Source: JAZSMS01 sp045536015 (GTDB lineage: Bacteria > Bacillota > Clostridia > Christensenellales > QALW01). Taken from it: 33,922 bases of DNA. Made by a program: the position numbers and the translations under genes. The notes below the pieces were generated by a model that saw nothing but the letters and a program-made list of their open reading frames with translations, was not told where the DNA came from and made no database searches. Positions within the stretch are counted from its first letter, which is position 1. Every line of letters starts with the position of its first letter. The stretch lies in contig JAZSMS010000138.1 of the NCBI GenBank assembly GCA_045536015.1, forward strand, positions 1-33,922, read 5' to 3'. Below, piece by piece: positions 13,875 through 19,883 of this stretch.

Positions 13875-15032
13875 TCAGCGGGCTGTCGAATATTTGGTTC
13901 CCGGCTTAACGTTTCCGTCACCGAAAAGTCCGCTTACAGAGGTAACCTCATATCCCTGTGCGTAGAGCTGTTTCATAATTTCGCAAAACGCAAGATACGA
14001 ATTTTCGTATATCTCGTGCATTAAAATTATGCCTCTGTTTTTAACCGTTGACATAACGTTATTTACTATCTTATCTATCTGCTCCTGGTCGCCAGGCTTA
14101 CTCTTATTTTTCCAATCTTCGGAATCGCAGTTCCAGATAACTACCGCATACTTGCAGTCCTTAACTCTCTGGTCGGTTATCGAGCCACCTACGGGACGCA
14201 TATATTTAGGTGCCCTGCCGGTATATTGCTCGATTATCTGCGCGGTTTTTTCAAGTTCGTTCGTGTAGGTTGCATCATCGCATTTATTATAATAATATTG
14301 GTGCGTATATGCGTGAATTTCAACCTCGTTACCCTTATCTACCGCATATTTTATTGCATCTGCACAAGCCTGCTCTACTTCGCCGTTTTTATTTACAACA
14401 CGGTTGCCCACTATAAAGAACGTAGCGCTTGCATTATATTCGGCAAGCTTATCAACTATAAGCTTTGTATACTTTGTGTGCGGACCGTCGTCAAATGTAA
14501 GTGCAACTATCTTTTTATTTGGCTGATGCGTTGGCCCCGGAGTAGGCGAAGGCGAGGGCGTTATTATAACCTCAGGCTCCTTTGGCACCTGAAAATCAAA
14601 CGCGCCTATAAATCCCTGACAGCCTGCAATTTCCTCTCCGCCCGTTGTTAACTTAATACCGTCGGCAGAATAATTTTCTAAAAAAGAATTAACCAAGCAC
14701 GCAAGCACAACGTATTTGCCCGTTGCCGAAAGCTCTTCTAAAAACTCATTAAGTCCTGCGCTTACGTCAAGTTCAATACGCACGTCGTAACTCTTTATAA
14801 GATTAAAGCTTTCTACAACTAAATTTTGCGGAAGCGTTCCGTTTTTTGCAACCGCATTAAGTATAAGTTGCGGCTCTATCGTTCCTGCAAACTTTTCGGT
14901 TTTCTTTTCAAAAGCCGTTTTCTGTTCGTTAGCATTATAATAAACGTATTCAATAACCTCATTTTTTACGCAGGCGCAAAACAAGAGGCAGATTATTAAA
15001 ACAAGTCCGATAATTTTTACAAAATTTTTCAT
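13875..15032 (-). CDS. Lipoprotein with GerMN-like domain and NodB polysaccharide deacetylase
   Basis: Signal peptide with possible lipobox LLFCAC (lipidated Cys21). Residues about 55-150 look like a GerMN domain (LNEFLEELSATGKYVVLACLVN, then a beta hairpin ending TTGGEEI), otherwise found in sporulation and germination proteins. A Pro/Ser/Thr linker (about 158-170) leads to a NodB domain. Its motifs are TFDDGPH (Asp181, Asp182), HAYTH (His240, His244), RPVGGS (279-284), DSEDW (303-307) and LMH (His339). All metal and catalytic positions are present, so it is probably an active extracytoplasmic deacetylase of peptidoglycan or a surface glycan. It lies 7 bp after the membrane-anchored gene upstream. 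A TAGAGTGAG stretch is a modest ribosome site. The GerMN call is from pattern recognition and is less sure than the NodB call. Confidence 0.9.
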   Translation of the reverse strand: MKNFVKIIGLVLIICLLFCACVKNEVIEYVYYNANEQKTAFEKKTEKFAGTIEPQLILNAVAKNGTLPQNLVVESFNLIKSYDVRIELDVSAGLNEFLEELSATGKYVVLACLVNSFLENYSADGIKLTTGGEEIAGCQGFIGAFDFQVPKEPEVIITPSPSPTPGPTHQPNKKIVALTFDDGPHTKYTKLIVDKLAEYNASATFFIVGNRVVNKNGEVEQACADAIKYAVDKGNEVEIHAYTHQYYYNKCDDATYTNELEKTAQIIEQYTGRAPKYMRPVGGSITDQRVKDCKYAVVIWNCDSEDWKNKSKPGDQEQIDKIVNNVMSTVKNRGIILMHEIYENSYLAFCEIMKQLYAQGYEVTSVSGLFGDGNVKPGTKYSTAR

Positions 15033-15039
15033 ATTTTTC

Positions 15040-15804
15040 TCACTCTAACGTATTTAATAGATCTTCAAGAGGCTTGTACTTAAAAGCATTAAGTGCGTCC
15101 TTTACAATTTGCTTTGCCTCGGAAACCTGATTGTTTTCTATCAGTTGCTGTGCCCTGTTATAAACGGGATTGCAGTACTGCTCAATACAGCTTTGCATAT
15201 ACGCTTCAGCACTTGTTCTTTTAGGAACGTCGTATTTTGAGACCTTTTCAAAAAGCGGATAAGCTGCAACGTAATCTTGCTTTAAATAAAGCTCATATGC
15301 TTCCTGATATGCCTTATCCGAAGCATTTTTTTCGGCTATTGCATCCTTACAGTCAGAAAGCTTTTTATCTGCAAACGAAAACTTTCCAAGCCGCGAGACG
15401 TAAGTTTTTACGCTGTACTCGTCGATGCTCCCCGTGTAATAAGCTTCCACCAGTTCGGTCATTTTATTAATCACAGGCTCTTTAATCTCCTCGGCAAAAA
15501 TTTCTATCCCTCGCCAAGTGGGCCACGTCTGGTCGTTATATTCATCAGAGCAACAAATAGCAATAAACTGATTTAAGTGTGCATCCAGACTCTTTTGCAT
15601 CTCATTAGAGAGCTTGCCAAATTCGTCCCTCGAAGCCCCCGCCGCCTGATAATTATTTTCTTCAAGTGCATTTTTAAACCTTAAATCGTGAGAAACCTCA
15701 CTTTGCGGCCCTAAAAAGAAAAACAGCACCGCCGCAAGCACTATTGCACACGCGATTATTGCTATTATCAGCGGAGTCCTTTTTTGTTTTCGTTTCCGAA
15801 CCAT
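15040..15804 (-). CDS. Membrane-anchored extracytoplasmic helical (TPR-like) protein, 254 aa
   Basis: I do not recognise this protein. A basic N-terminus (VRKRKQKR) precedes one membrane helix (about residues 12-32), so the rest lies outside the cell. That part is almost wholly helical, with repeat-like units such as AYELYLKQDYVAAYPLFEKVSKY and AQQLIENNQVSEAKQIVKDAL, which resemble tetratricopeptide repeats used for protein contacts. It lies 7 bp upstream of the GerMN/NodB lipoprotein and probably shares its operon, so it may scaffold or regulate that deacetylase. AGGTG lies 9 nt before the ATG. The prs terminator is only 30 bp upstream, leaving little room for a promoter. Confidence 0.82.
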   Translation of the reverse strand: MVRKRKQKRTPLIIAIIACAIVLAAVLFFFLGPQSEVSHDLRFKNALEENNYQAAGASRDEFGKLSNEMQKSLDAHLNQFIAICCSDEYNDQTWPTWRGIEIFAEEIKEPVINKMTELVEAYYTGSIDEYSVKTYVSRLGKFSFADKKLSDCKDAIAEKNASDKAYQEAYELYLKQDYVAAYPLFEKVSKYDVPKRTSAEAYMQSCIEQYCNPVYNRAQQLIENNQVSEAKQIVKDALNAFKYKPLEDLLNTLE

Positions 15805-15833
15805 CGTTTTTTCACCTAAAAATTGTTTTATTT

Positions 15834-15859
15834 AAAAAAGCGGCACTAAACGTGCCGCC
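15834..15859 (-). terminator. Terminator of prs
   Basis: The stem GCGGCAC against GTGCCGC has a 5-nt loop and is followed by six T on the minus strand. It lies 8 bp after the prs stop codon. Confidence 0.85.
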
Positions 15860-15866
15860 GTACTAT

Positions 15867-17039
15867 TTATCTTTTGCCCTTATTTACCAGCAGCTTATTA
15901 ATCTTTGAAGAAGGATCAAGCAATTCGCTTATAGAAGCATCATGGTTAAGCGTATCAATAATGTAAGCAATATATTTTGAAAGGTCAACTCTGCAGTACC
16001 ATTCGCGCGATAAAAGTTCGTCCGAAGCGGCAACGCCGTTTGTGGTAAGCACTTTGCGGATAAGGCCTTTTTTGTAGGCTTCGTCAAAGTTTTGAAGTCC
16101 TTCGCAGAAAAGACCAAAAGTGGTGCAAACGTAAATATCCTTTGCATTAAGCTCTTTAAGCTTGTATGCAAGGTCAATAACGCTATCGCCCGAAGAAATC
16201 ATATCGTCAACGATAATAAGGTCCTTGCCTGCAACGTCGGCACCTAAATATTCGTGTGCAACGATGGGGTTGCGTCCGTTTATAATAACCGAATAGTCGC
16301 GGCGCTTATAGAACATACCAAGGTCAACGCCAAGAACCGACGAGAAATAAATACCTCTTGCCATTGCACCTTCGTCAGGACTTATGATCATAAGGTCTTC
16401 TTTATCAATTTTGATATCGGGAACGGCATTTACAAGAGTCTTTATCATCTGATAGGTAGGCATAACGTTTTCAAACCCGTTAACGGGAATAGCATTCTGA
16501 ATACGGGGATCATGTGCATCAAAGGTAATGATGTTGTCTACGCCCATCTCGATAAGCTCCTGAAGCGCGGTTGCGCAGTCAAGCGATTCTCTGCCGGTGC
16601 GTCTGTGTTGTCTGCCCTCGTAAAGCATAGGCATAATAACTGTAATTCTTCTTGCCTTGCCGCCGATAGCAGTAATAATGCGCTTTAAGTCGGCATAGTG
16701 GTCGTCAGGACTCATAGGAACTATCTGTCCGTACATTTTGTATTTTAAATAGCAGTTGAATACGTCGCAGATTATGTACATATCAAGACCGCGAACCGAC
16801 TGCTTAATAACGCCTTTAGCCTCGCCACTGCCAAAGCGTGGGCAGTAAACGTCTATCATATAGGTTTCGCGCTCGTAAGCAACAAACGAAGCGTCTGATT
16901 TAAACTCGCTATCGCGTTCGGCGCGCCATTTGGTCATATAATAATCGATCTTTTTGCCAATTTCTTCACATCCAGGCATTGCAATTATGCCAAGAGGCGC
17001 AAACGGAAGTGACGTAAGATTTTCAAGATAATCAGCCAT
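15867..17039 (-). CDS. prs: Ribose-phosphate pyrophosphokinase (PRPP synthetase), long form
   Basis: It makes 5-phosphoribosyl 1-diphosphate from ribose 5-phosphate and ATP for nucleotide, His and Trp synthesis. Motifs: a flexible-loop region YEGRQHRRTGRES, TFDAHDPRIQ, the pyrophosphate region SPDEGAMARG and the PRPP-binding loop DLIIVDDMISSGDSVI. At 390 aa it is about 75 longer than classical bacterial Prs (about 315). The extra length lies in the N-terminal half (residues 25-80) and a C-terminal tail of about 40 residues; I recall such long forms in several Clostridia. I chose the ATG at 17039 because GGAGG lies 9 nt upstream. A TTG reading from 17060 would swallow that ribosome site. A strong promoter and a terminator make it monocistronic. 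Confidence 0.92.
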   Translation of the reverse strand: MADYLENLTSLPFAPLGIIAMPGCEEIGKKIDYYMTKWRAERDSEFKSDASFVAYERETYMIDVYCPRFGSGEAKGVIKQSVRGLDMYIICDVFNCYLKYKMYGQIVPMSPDDHYADLKRIITAIGGKARRITVIMPMLYEGRQHRRTGRESLDCATALQELIEMGVDNIITFDAHDPRIQNAIPVNGFENVMPTYQMIKTLVNAVPDIKIDKEDLMIISPDEGAMARGIYFSSVLGVDLGMFYKRRDYSVIINGRNPIVAHEYLGADVAGKDLIIVDDMISSGDSVIDLAYKLKELNAKDIYVCTTFGLFCEGLQNFDEAYKKGLIRKVLTTNGVAASDELLSREWYCRVDLSKYIAYIIDTLNHDASISELLDPSSKINKLLVNKGKR

Positions 17040-17089
17040 TTGATTTATCCTCCGTAACAAAAAAATTTATATTAAACTTAACTGAATAC

Positions 17090-17118
17090 ATTATACTATT
17101 TTTTTGTCGTTTTGTAAA
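17090..17118 (-). promoter_or_regulatory. prs promoter
   Basis: The -35 TTTACA (17113-17118) and -10 TATAAT (17090-17095) are 17 bp apart, about 50 bp before the ATG. Confidence 0.8.
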
Positions 17119-17228
17119 TTATATTAGCGAAATTTTTTTAGTTTTTTTTACCATTTTTAAAACAAAAACCTTTTTACAAATTCTTGAATTTGCTAATTTT
17201 GCATTTTTTAGTTTTTAGAAAAAATATT

Positions 17229-17257
17229 AATAGGGAGTTGATCTTCAACTCCCTATT
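17229..17257 (-). terminator. Terminator of CD1247-like gene (end of the efp operon)
   Basis: The stem AATAGGGAGTTGA against TCAACTCCCTATT has a 3-nt loop. It begins 3 bp after the stop codon and is followed by T-rich sequence on the minus strand. Confidence 0.85.
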
Positions 17258-17260
17258 TTA

Positions 17261-17686
17261 TCATTCTTCAATAAGTTTTGCACCGCATGCGGGGCAGATA
17301 AGTTCTTCATCTTCAAAATCGCCGCTAAAGCTTACAATTTCGTTGCAAGCAGGGCATTGATACTCGTCGTACTCAAACTCGTCGTCATCGTCGCAGTCAC
17401 AGCAATCACAGTCACAATCGTCGTCGCAATCGCAGTCACAGCAGTCGCAGCAATCTTCATCGTCGTCATCGTAGAAGTCCTCTTCAAGCTCCATTAAGCC
17501 GTCGTCAACCTCTTCAATGTACTCGTTAAGTGCATCAAGCTCTTCGTTTACTTCTTCAAACTCGTCGCTAATCTCTTCAAGAGTATCAATAATAGCAAGC
17601 AAAAGCTTACCCTCTGCGGTGTCTTTGTTGATATTAAGACCTTCAGCAAGACCTAAAAGATAAGAAACCTTTTTTTCAACTGACAT
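17261..17686 (-). CDS. CD1247-like zinc-ribbon protein with Asp/Cys-rich linker, 141 aa
   Basis: The N-terminus (KKVSYLLGLAEGLNI) matches the clostridial family named after C. difficile CD1247. An acidic helical region with coiled-coil character follows (about 28-70). Next comes a low-complexity Asp/Cys stretch (about 72-98) of alternating CC, DC and DDD units. It ends in a zinc ribbon with two Cys pairs (CPACNEIVSF, then LICPACGAKL). The ribbon suggests binding of nucleic acid or protein; the Asp/Cys linker could hold metal. Function is unknown. GGGAGG precedes the ATG. It lies 44 bp after efp and is followed by a terminator; a pepQ-efp-CD1247-like order is, as I recall, common in Clostridia. 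The Asp/Cys run is real coding sequence, since both flanks are conserved and in frame. Confidence 0.85.
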   Translation of the reverse strand: MSVEKKVSYLLGLAEGLNINKDTAEGKLLLAIIDTLEEISDEFEEVNEELDALNEYIEEVDDGLMELEEDFYDDDDEDCCDCCDCDCDDDCDCDCCDCDDDDEFEYDEYQCPACNEIVSFSGDFEDEELICPACGAKLIEE

Positions 17687-17730
17687 AATGATTTTCCTCC
17701 CTAAAATTTTTAGACATTATTAAGTAGAAA

Positions 17731-18291
17731 TCAAACTCTGTCCATATATTCGCCGGTACGGGTATCAATTCTGATACGGTCGCCGGTGTTAACAAACAAA
17801 GGAACGTCAACCTCGTAGCCTGTTTCAATTTTTGCCTTTTTGGTTACGTTGGTAGCGGTATCGCCCTTAACGCCGGGTTCGGCATCGATAATTTCAAACT
17901 CAACAAAGTTAGGTGCCTCAACCGAGAAAGCACTGCCCTTGTAGAACTTAATGGTAACTTCAAGACTATCCTTTAAGTAAGGAAGTGCATCTTCAACCTG
18001 ATCTCTGCTGATAGCAATCTGCTCGTAGGTTTCGTTATCCATAAAGTAATAAAGCTCACCATCTTCGTTATAGAGGTACTGCATTTCCTTGCGCTCGATG
18101 TGCGCAAGAGGATACTTTTCGTTGGGGTTGAAGGTTCTTTCAAGAACCTGACCTGTCATAACGTTTTTGATTTTTGTTCTTACAAACGCGGCTCCTTTAC
18201 CGGGTTTAACGTGCAAGAAGTCTACAATTACGTAAACGTTGCCGTCGATTTCTACCGTAATACCTTTTCTGAAATCACCTGCTGAAATCAT
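17731..18291 (-). CDS. efp: Translation elongation factor P
   Basis: EF-P enters the ribosomal E site and rescues stalling at polyproline stretches. All three beta domains are present in 186 aa, the usual length: KOW-like domain I (1-65), OB domain II (about 68-128) and domain III (about 130-186) with the family signature around KGDTATNVTKKAKIETG. The loop tip reads KPGKGAA with Lys32, the residue modified in Bacillus-type EF-P. AGGAGG lies 8-9 nt before the ATG. The gene sits 24 bp after the Xaa-Pro peptidase gene, the usual pairing in Firmicutes. Proline-rich clients nearby include the linkers of the NodB and SH3 proteins. Confidence 0.97.
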   Translation of the reverse strand: MISAGDFRKGITVEIDGNVYVIVDFLHVKPGKGAAFVRTKIKNVMTGQVLERTFNPNEKYPLAHIERKEMQYLYNEDGELYYFMDNETYEQIAISRDQVEDALPYLKDSLEVTIKFYKGSAFSVEAPNFVEFEIIDAEPGVKGDTATNVTKKAKIETGYEVDVPLFVNTGDRIRIDTRTGEYMDRV

Positions 18292-18315
18292 TGTGTGTTT
18301 CCTCCTAATATATTA

Positions 18316-19353
18316 TTATAAGTTTATAAGTTTTTTATCCGTTTTGGTTAGCGTTTCGCTTCCCGAAGCGGTAATAACGTACATATTTTCTGTGCGAACA
18401 CCTAATTTGTTTGGAATATAAACTCCCGGCTCTATCGTAACGACGTCGCCAATTTCTAAGGTTTCGCCTACACCCATCGCCAAGCGAGGAAGCTCGTGAA
18501 TTTCAAGCCCTACACCGTGCCCGAGCGAATGTGTAAAATATTTTTCCAACCCCTTTTCTTTAAGCACTTGTCTTGCTTTTGCTTCGACGTCAGCACATTT
18601 AACGCCGGGAGCAAGCATTTTTGCCGCTTCCTCGTGTGCCAGCAAAACTGCGTCGTAAACCAACTTTTGCTCGTTAGAGATTTTACCAAGCGCAACGGTT
18701 CGCGTCATATCCGAGCAATAGCCGTCAAGGCGCGCACCAAAATCAAACGTTATAAAATCGCCGTCATTAATTTTACGATCACTTGGCGTAGCGTGCGGAC
18801 ACGCTCCATTTTCGCCCGAGGCTACTATCGAATCAAATGCAAGGGCGTCGGCACCAAACAAAAACAGATAATGTTCAAGCTCTGCGCGAAGCTCTTTTTC
18901 GCTTACTCCCGCCTTAATATGCGGAAGGACTGCATCAAAAGCCTTTTCAGTTATGCTTTGCGCTTTTTTTATTTGCTCAATCTGCTCCGGTGTTTTATGA
19001 CAGCGCACTTGTTGCATCACGTTGCCTATGTTTGTTATTTCAAGCCCCTTTGACTGCAAAAAGATATAATCTGCCGCAGTCATATCGTTGCCCTGTATTC
19101 CAACGCACTTACCGCCGCAAGCAAGTACAAGCTCTGCTGCGTTTTTTATATAGCTGCCCTCGTCAATAATCTTGCCCGAAAACGCGCGCTTTGCTTCATC
19201 AGTATAGCGCTTATCGGTTATAAGATAAAGCTCGCTTGTTTTAACGCACAGTGCATCAACGCAATAAAAGCCTGTTAAAAACATAATGTCGGCAGGATTT
19301 GATAATATAACCGCATCAAGCGCATCAAAGGTTTTAAGACAAATTTCTACCAT
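18316..19353 (-). CDS. Xaa-Pro aminopeptidase / prolidase family (M24B)
   Basis: A two-metal peptidase that removes residues before proline or splits Xaa-Pro dipeptides. A creatinase-like N-domain (1-120) precedes the pita-bread catalytic domain. Metal ligands are visible: DFGARLDGYCSD (two Asp), HSLGHGVGLEIHE (His), EPGVY (Glu) and TENMY (Glu). Length (345 aa) fits the short PepP/PepQ-type proteins paired with efp. The start is unusual: no Shine-Dalgarno precedes ATG 19353, yet a promoter-like element ends just 6 nt upstream, so the message may be leaderless. Read-through from yqeG, 32 bp upstream, is also possible. PepQ and PepP cannot be separated by eye. Confidence 0.92.
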   Translation of the reverse strand: MVEICLKTFDALDAVILSNPADIMFLTGFYCVDALCVKTSELYLITDKRYTDEAKRAFSGKIIDEGSYIKNAAELVLACGGKCVGIQGNDMTAADYIFLQSKGLEITNIGNVMQQVRCHKTPEQIEQIKKAQSITEKAFDAVLPHIKAGVSEKELRAELEHYLFLFGADALAFDSIVASGENGACPHATPSDRKINDGDFITFDFGARLDGYCSDMTRTVALGKISNEQKLVYDAVLLAHEEAAKMLAPGVKCADVEAKARQVLKEKGLEKYFTHSLGHGVGLEIHELPRLAMGVGETLEIGDVVTIEPGVYIPNKLGVRTENMYVITASGSETLTKTDKKLINL

Positions 19354-19359
19354 AAATAA

Positions 19360-19388
19360 ATAATACCATATTGTTTTAATTTTGTCTA
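19360..19388 (-). promoter_or_regulatory. Promoter-like element giving a leaderless peptidase mRNA
   Basis: TAGACA (19383-19388) and TATTAT (19360-19365, preceded by TGG) are 17 bp apart. Only 6 nt separate the -10 from the ATG, so the start site would fall at or next to the A of ATG. The -35 overlaps the yqeG stop codon. Confidence 0.5.
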
Positions 19389-19880
19389 TTCAAAATATTT
19401 AATTTTTCTGCCTACCAAGCGCTCGCGGGTACGGTTAAACACCTTTGTCGCCCACCATTCACGCTTTGAAATCGGCTGCAGAAGCACGCTTTTTGCGTGT
19501 GCGCGGTTTGCCGCTAAAATATCGGTAAAGAGCTGATCTCCTATGATAAGCGTCTGCTGCGCACAAATATTTTTGTCTTTAAGACATTTATTTATCTGTC
19601 TGCAAAAAGGTTTTTTTGCATTGCCTACAATGCAAACTTCAAGCTCTTTAGCAAGCGAAAGTGCATTTTTCCCGCTTCCGTTTGTTAAAATAAGCGCTTC
19701 TATCTGCTTTTGCTTAACCTGACTAACCCATTTTTTCGTCTTTTCGCACACAACGTAGTTGTGCCAAGGCGATAAGGTATTATCAAGGTCAAGCAAAACC
19801 AGTTTTATATTATTTTCTTGTAAAAATTCAAGCGGAATATCAAATATTCTGTCAAACTTTTTTGTTGGGGTAGGTATCAA
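19386..19880 (-). CDS. yqeG: YqeG-family HAD phosphatase, 164 aa
   Basis: A HAD-superfamily hydrolase of the YqeG type (IIIA group). Motif I is LLDLDNTLSPW (nucleophile and acid/base Asp), motif II LTNGSG, motif III lysine in GNAKKPF and motif IV IIGDQLFTDILAANR. Relatives include phosphatidylglycerophosphate phosphatases. That is suggestive because pgsA, which makes phosphatidylglycerophosphate, lies about 2.9 kb upstream, but the link is inference. The start is TTG at 19880; its ribosome site AGAGG lies within the last codons of valS, whose stop is 3 bp upstream. It is therefore translationally coupled to valS and falls under the valS T-box. Confidence 0.88.
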   Translation of the reverse strand: MIPTPTKKFDRIFDIPLEFLQENNIKLVLLDLDNTLSPWHNYVVCEKTKKWVSQVKQKQIEALILTNGSGKNALSLAKELEVCIVGNAKKPFCRQINKCLKDKNICAQQTLIIGDQLFTDILAANRAHAKSVLLQPISKREWWATKVFNRTRERLVGRKIKYFE

Positions 19881-19883
19881 AAT

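Noticed and set aside
14226..14651. 141-codon plus-strand ORF opposite the NodB gene
   Set aside because: It is antisense to a clear deacetylase domain, with no Shine-Dalgarno and Arg/Cys-rich shadow composition.
16254..16688. 144-codon plus-strand ORF opposite prs
   Set aside because: It is antisense to conserved PRPP synthetase motifs and lacks expression signals.
18496..19053. 185-codon plus-strand ORF opposite the Xaa-Pro peptidase
   Set aside because: It covers the metal-binding region of the real gene and shows Cys/Phe/Lys-rich shadow composition.
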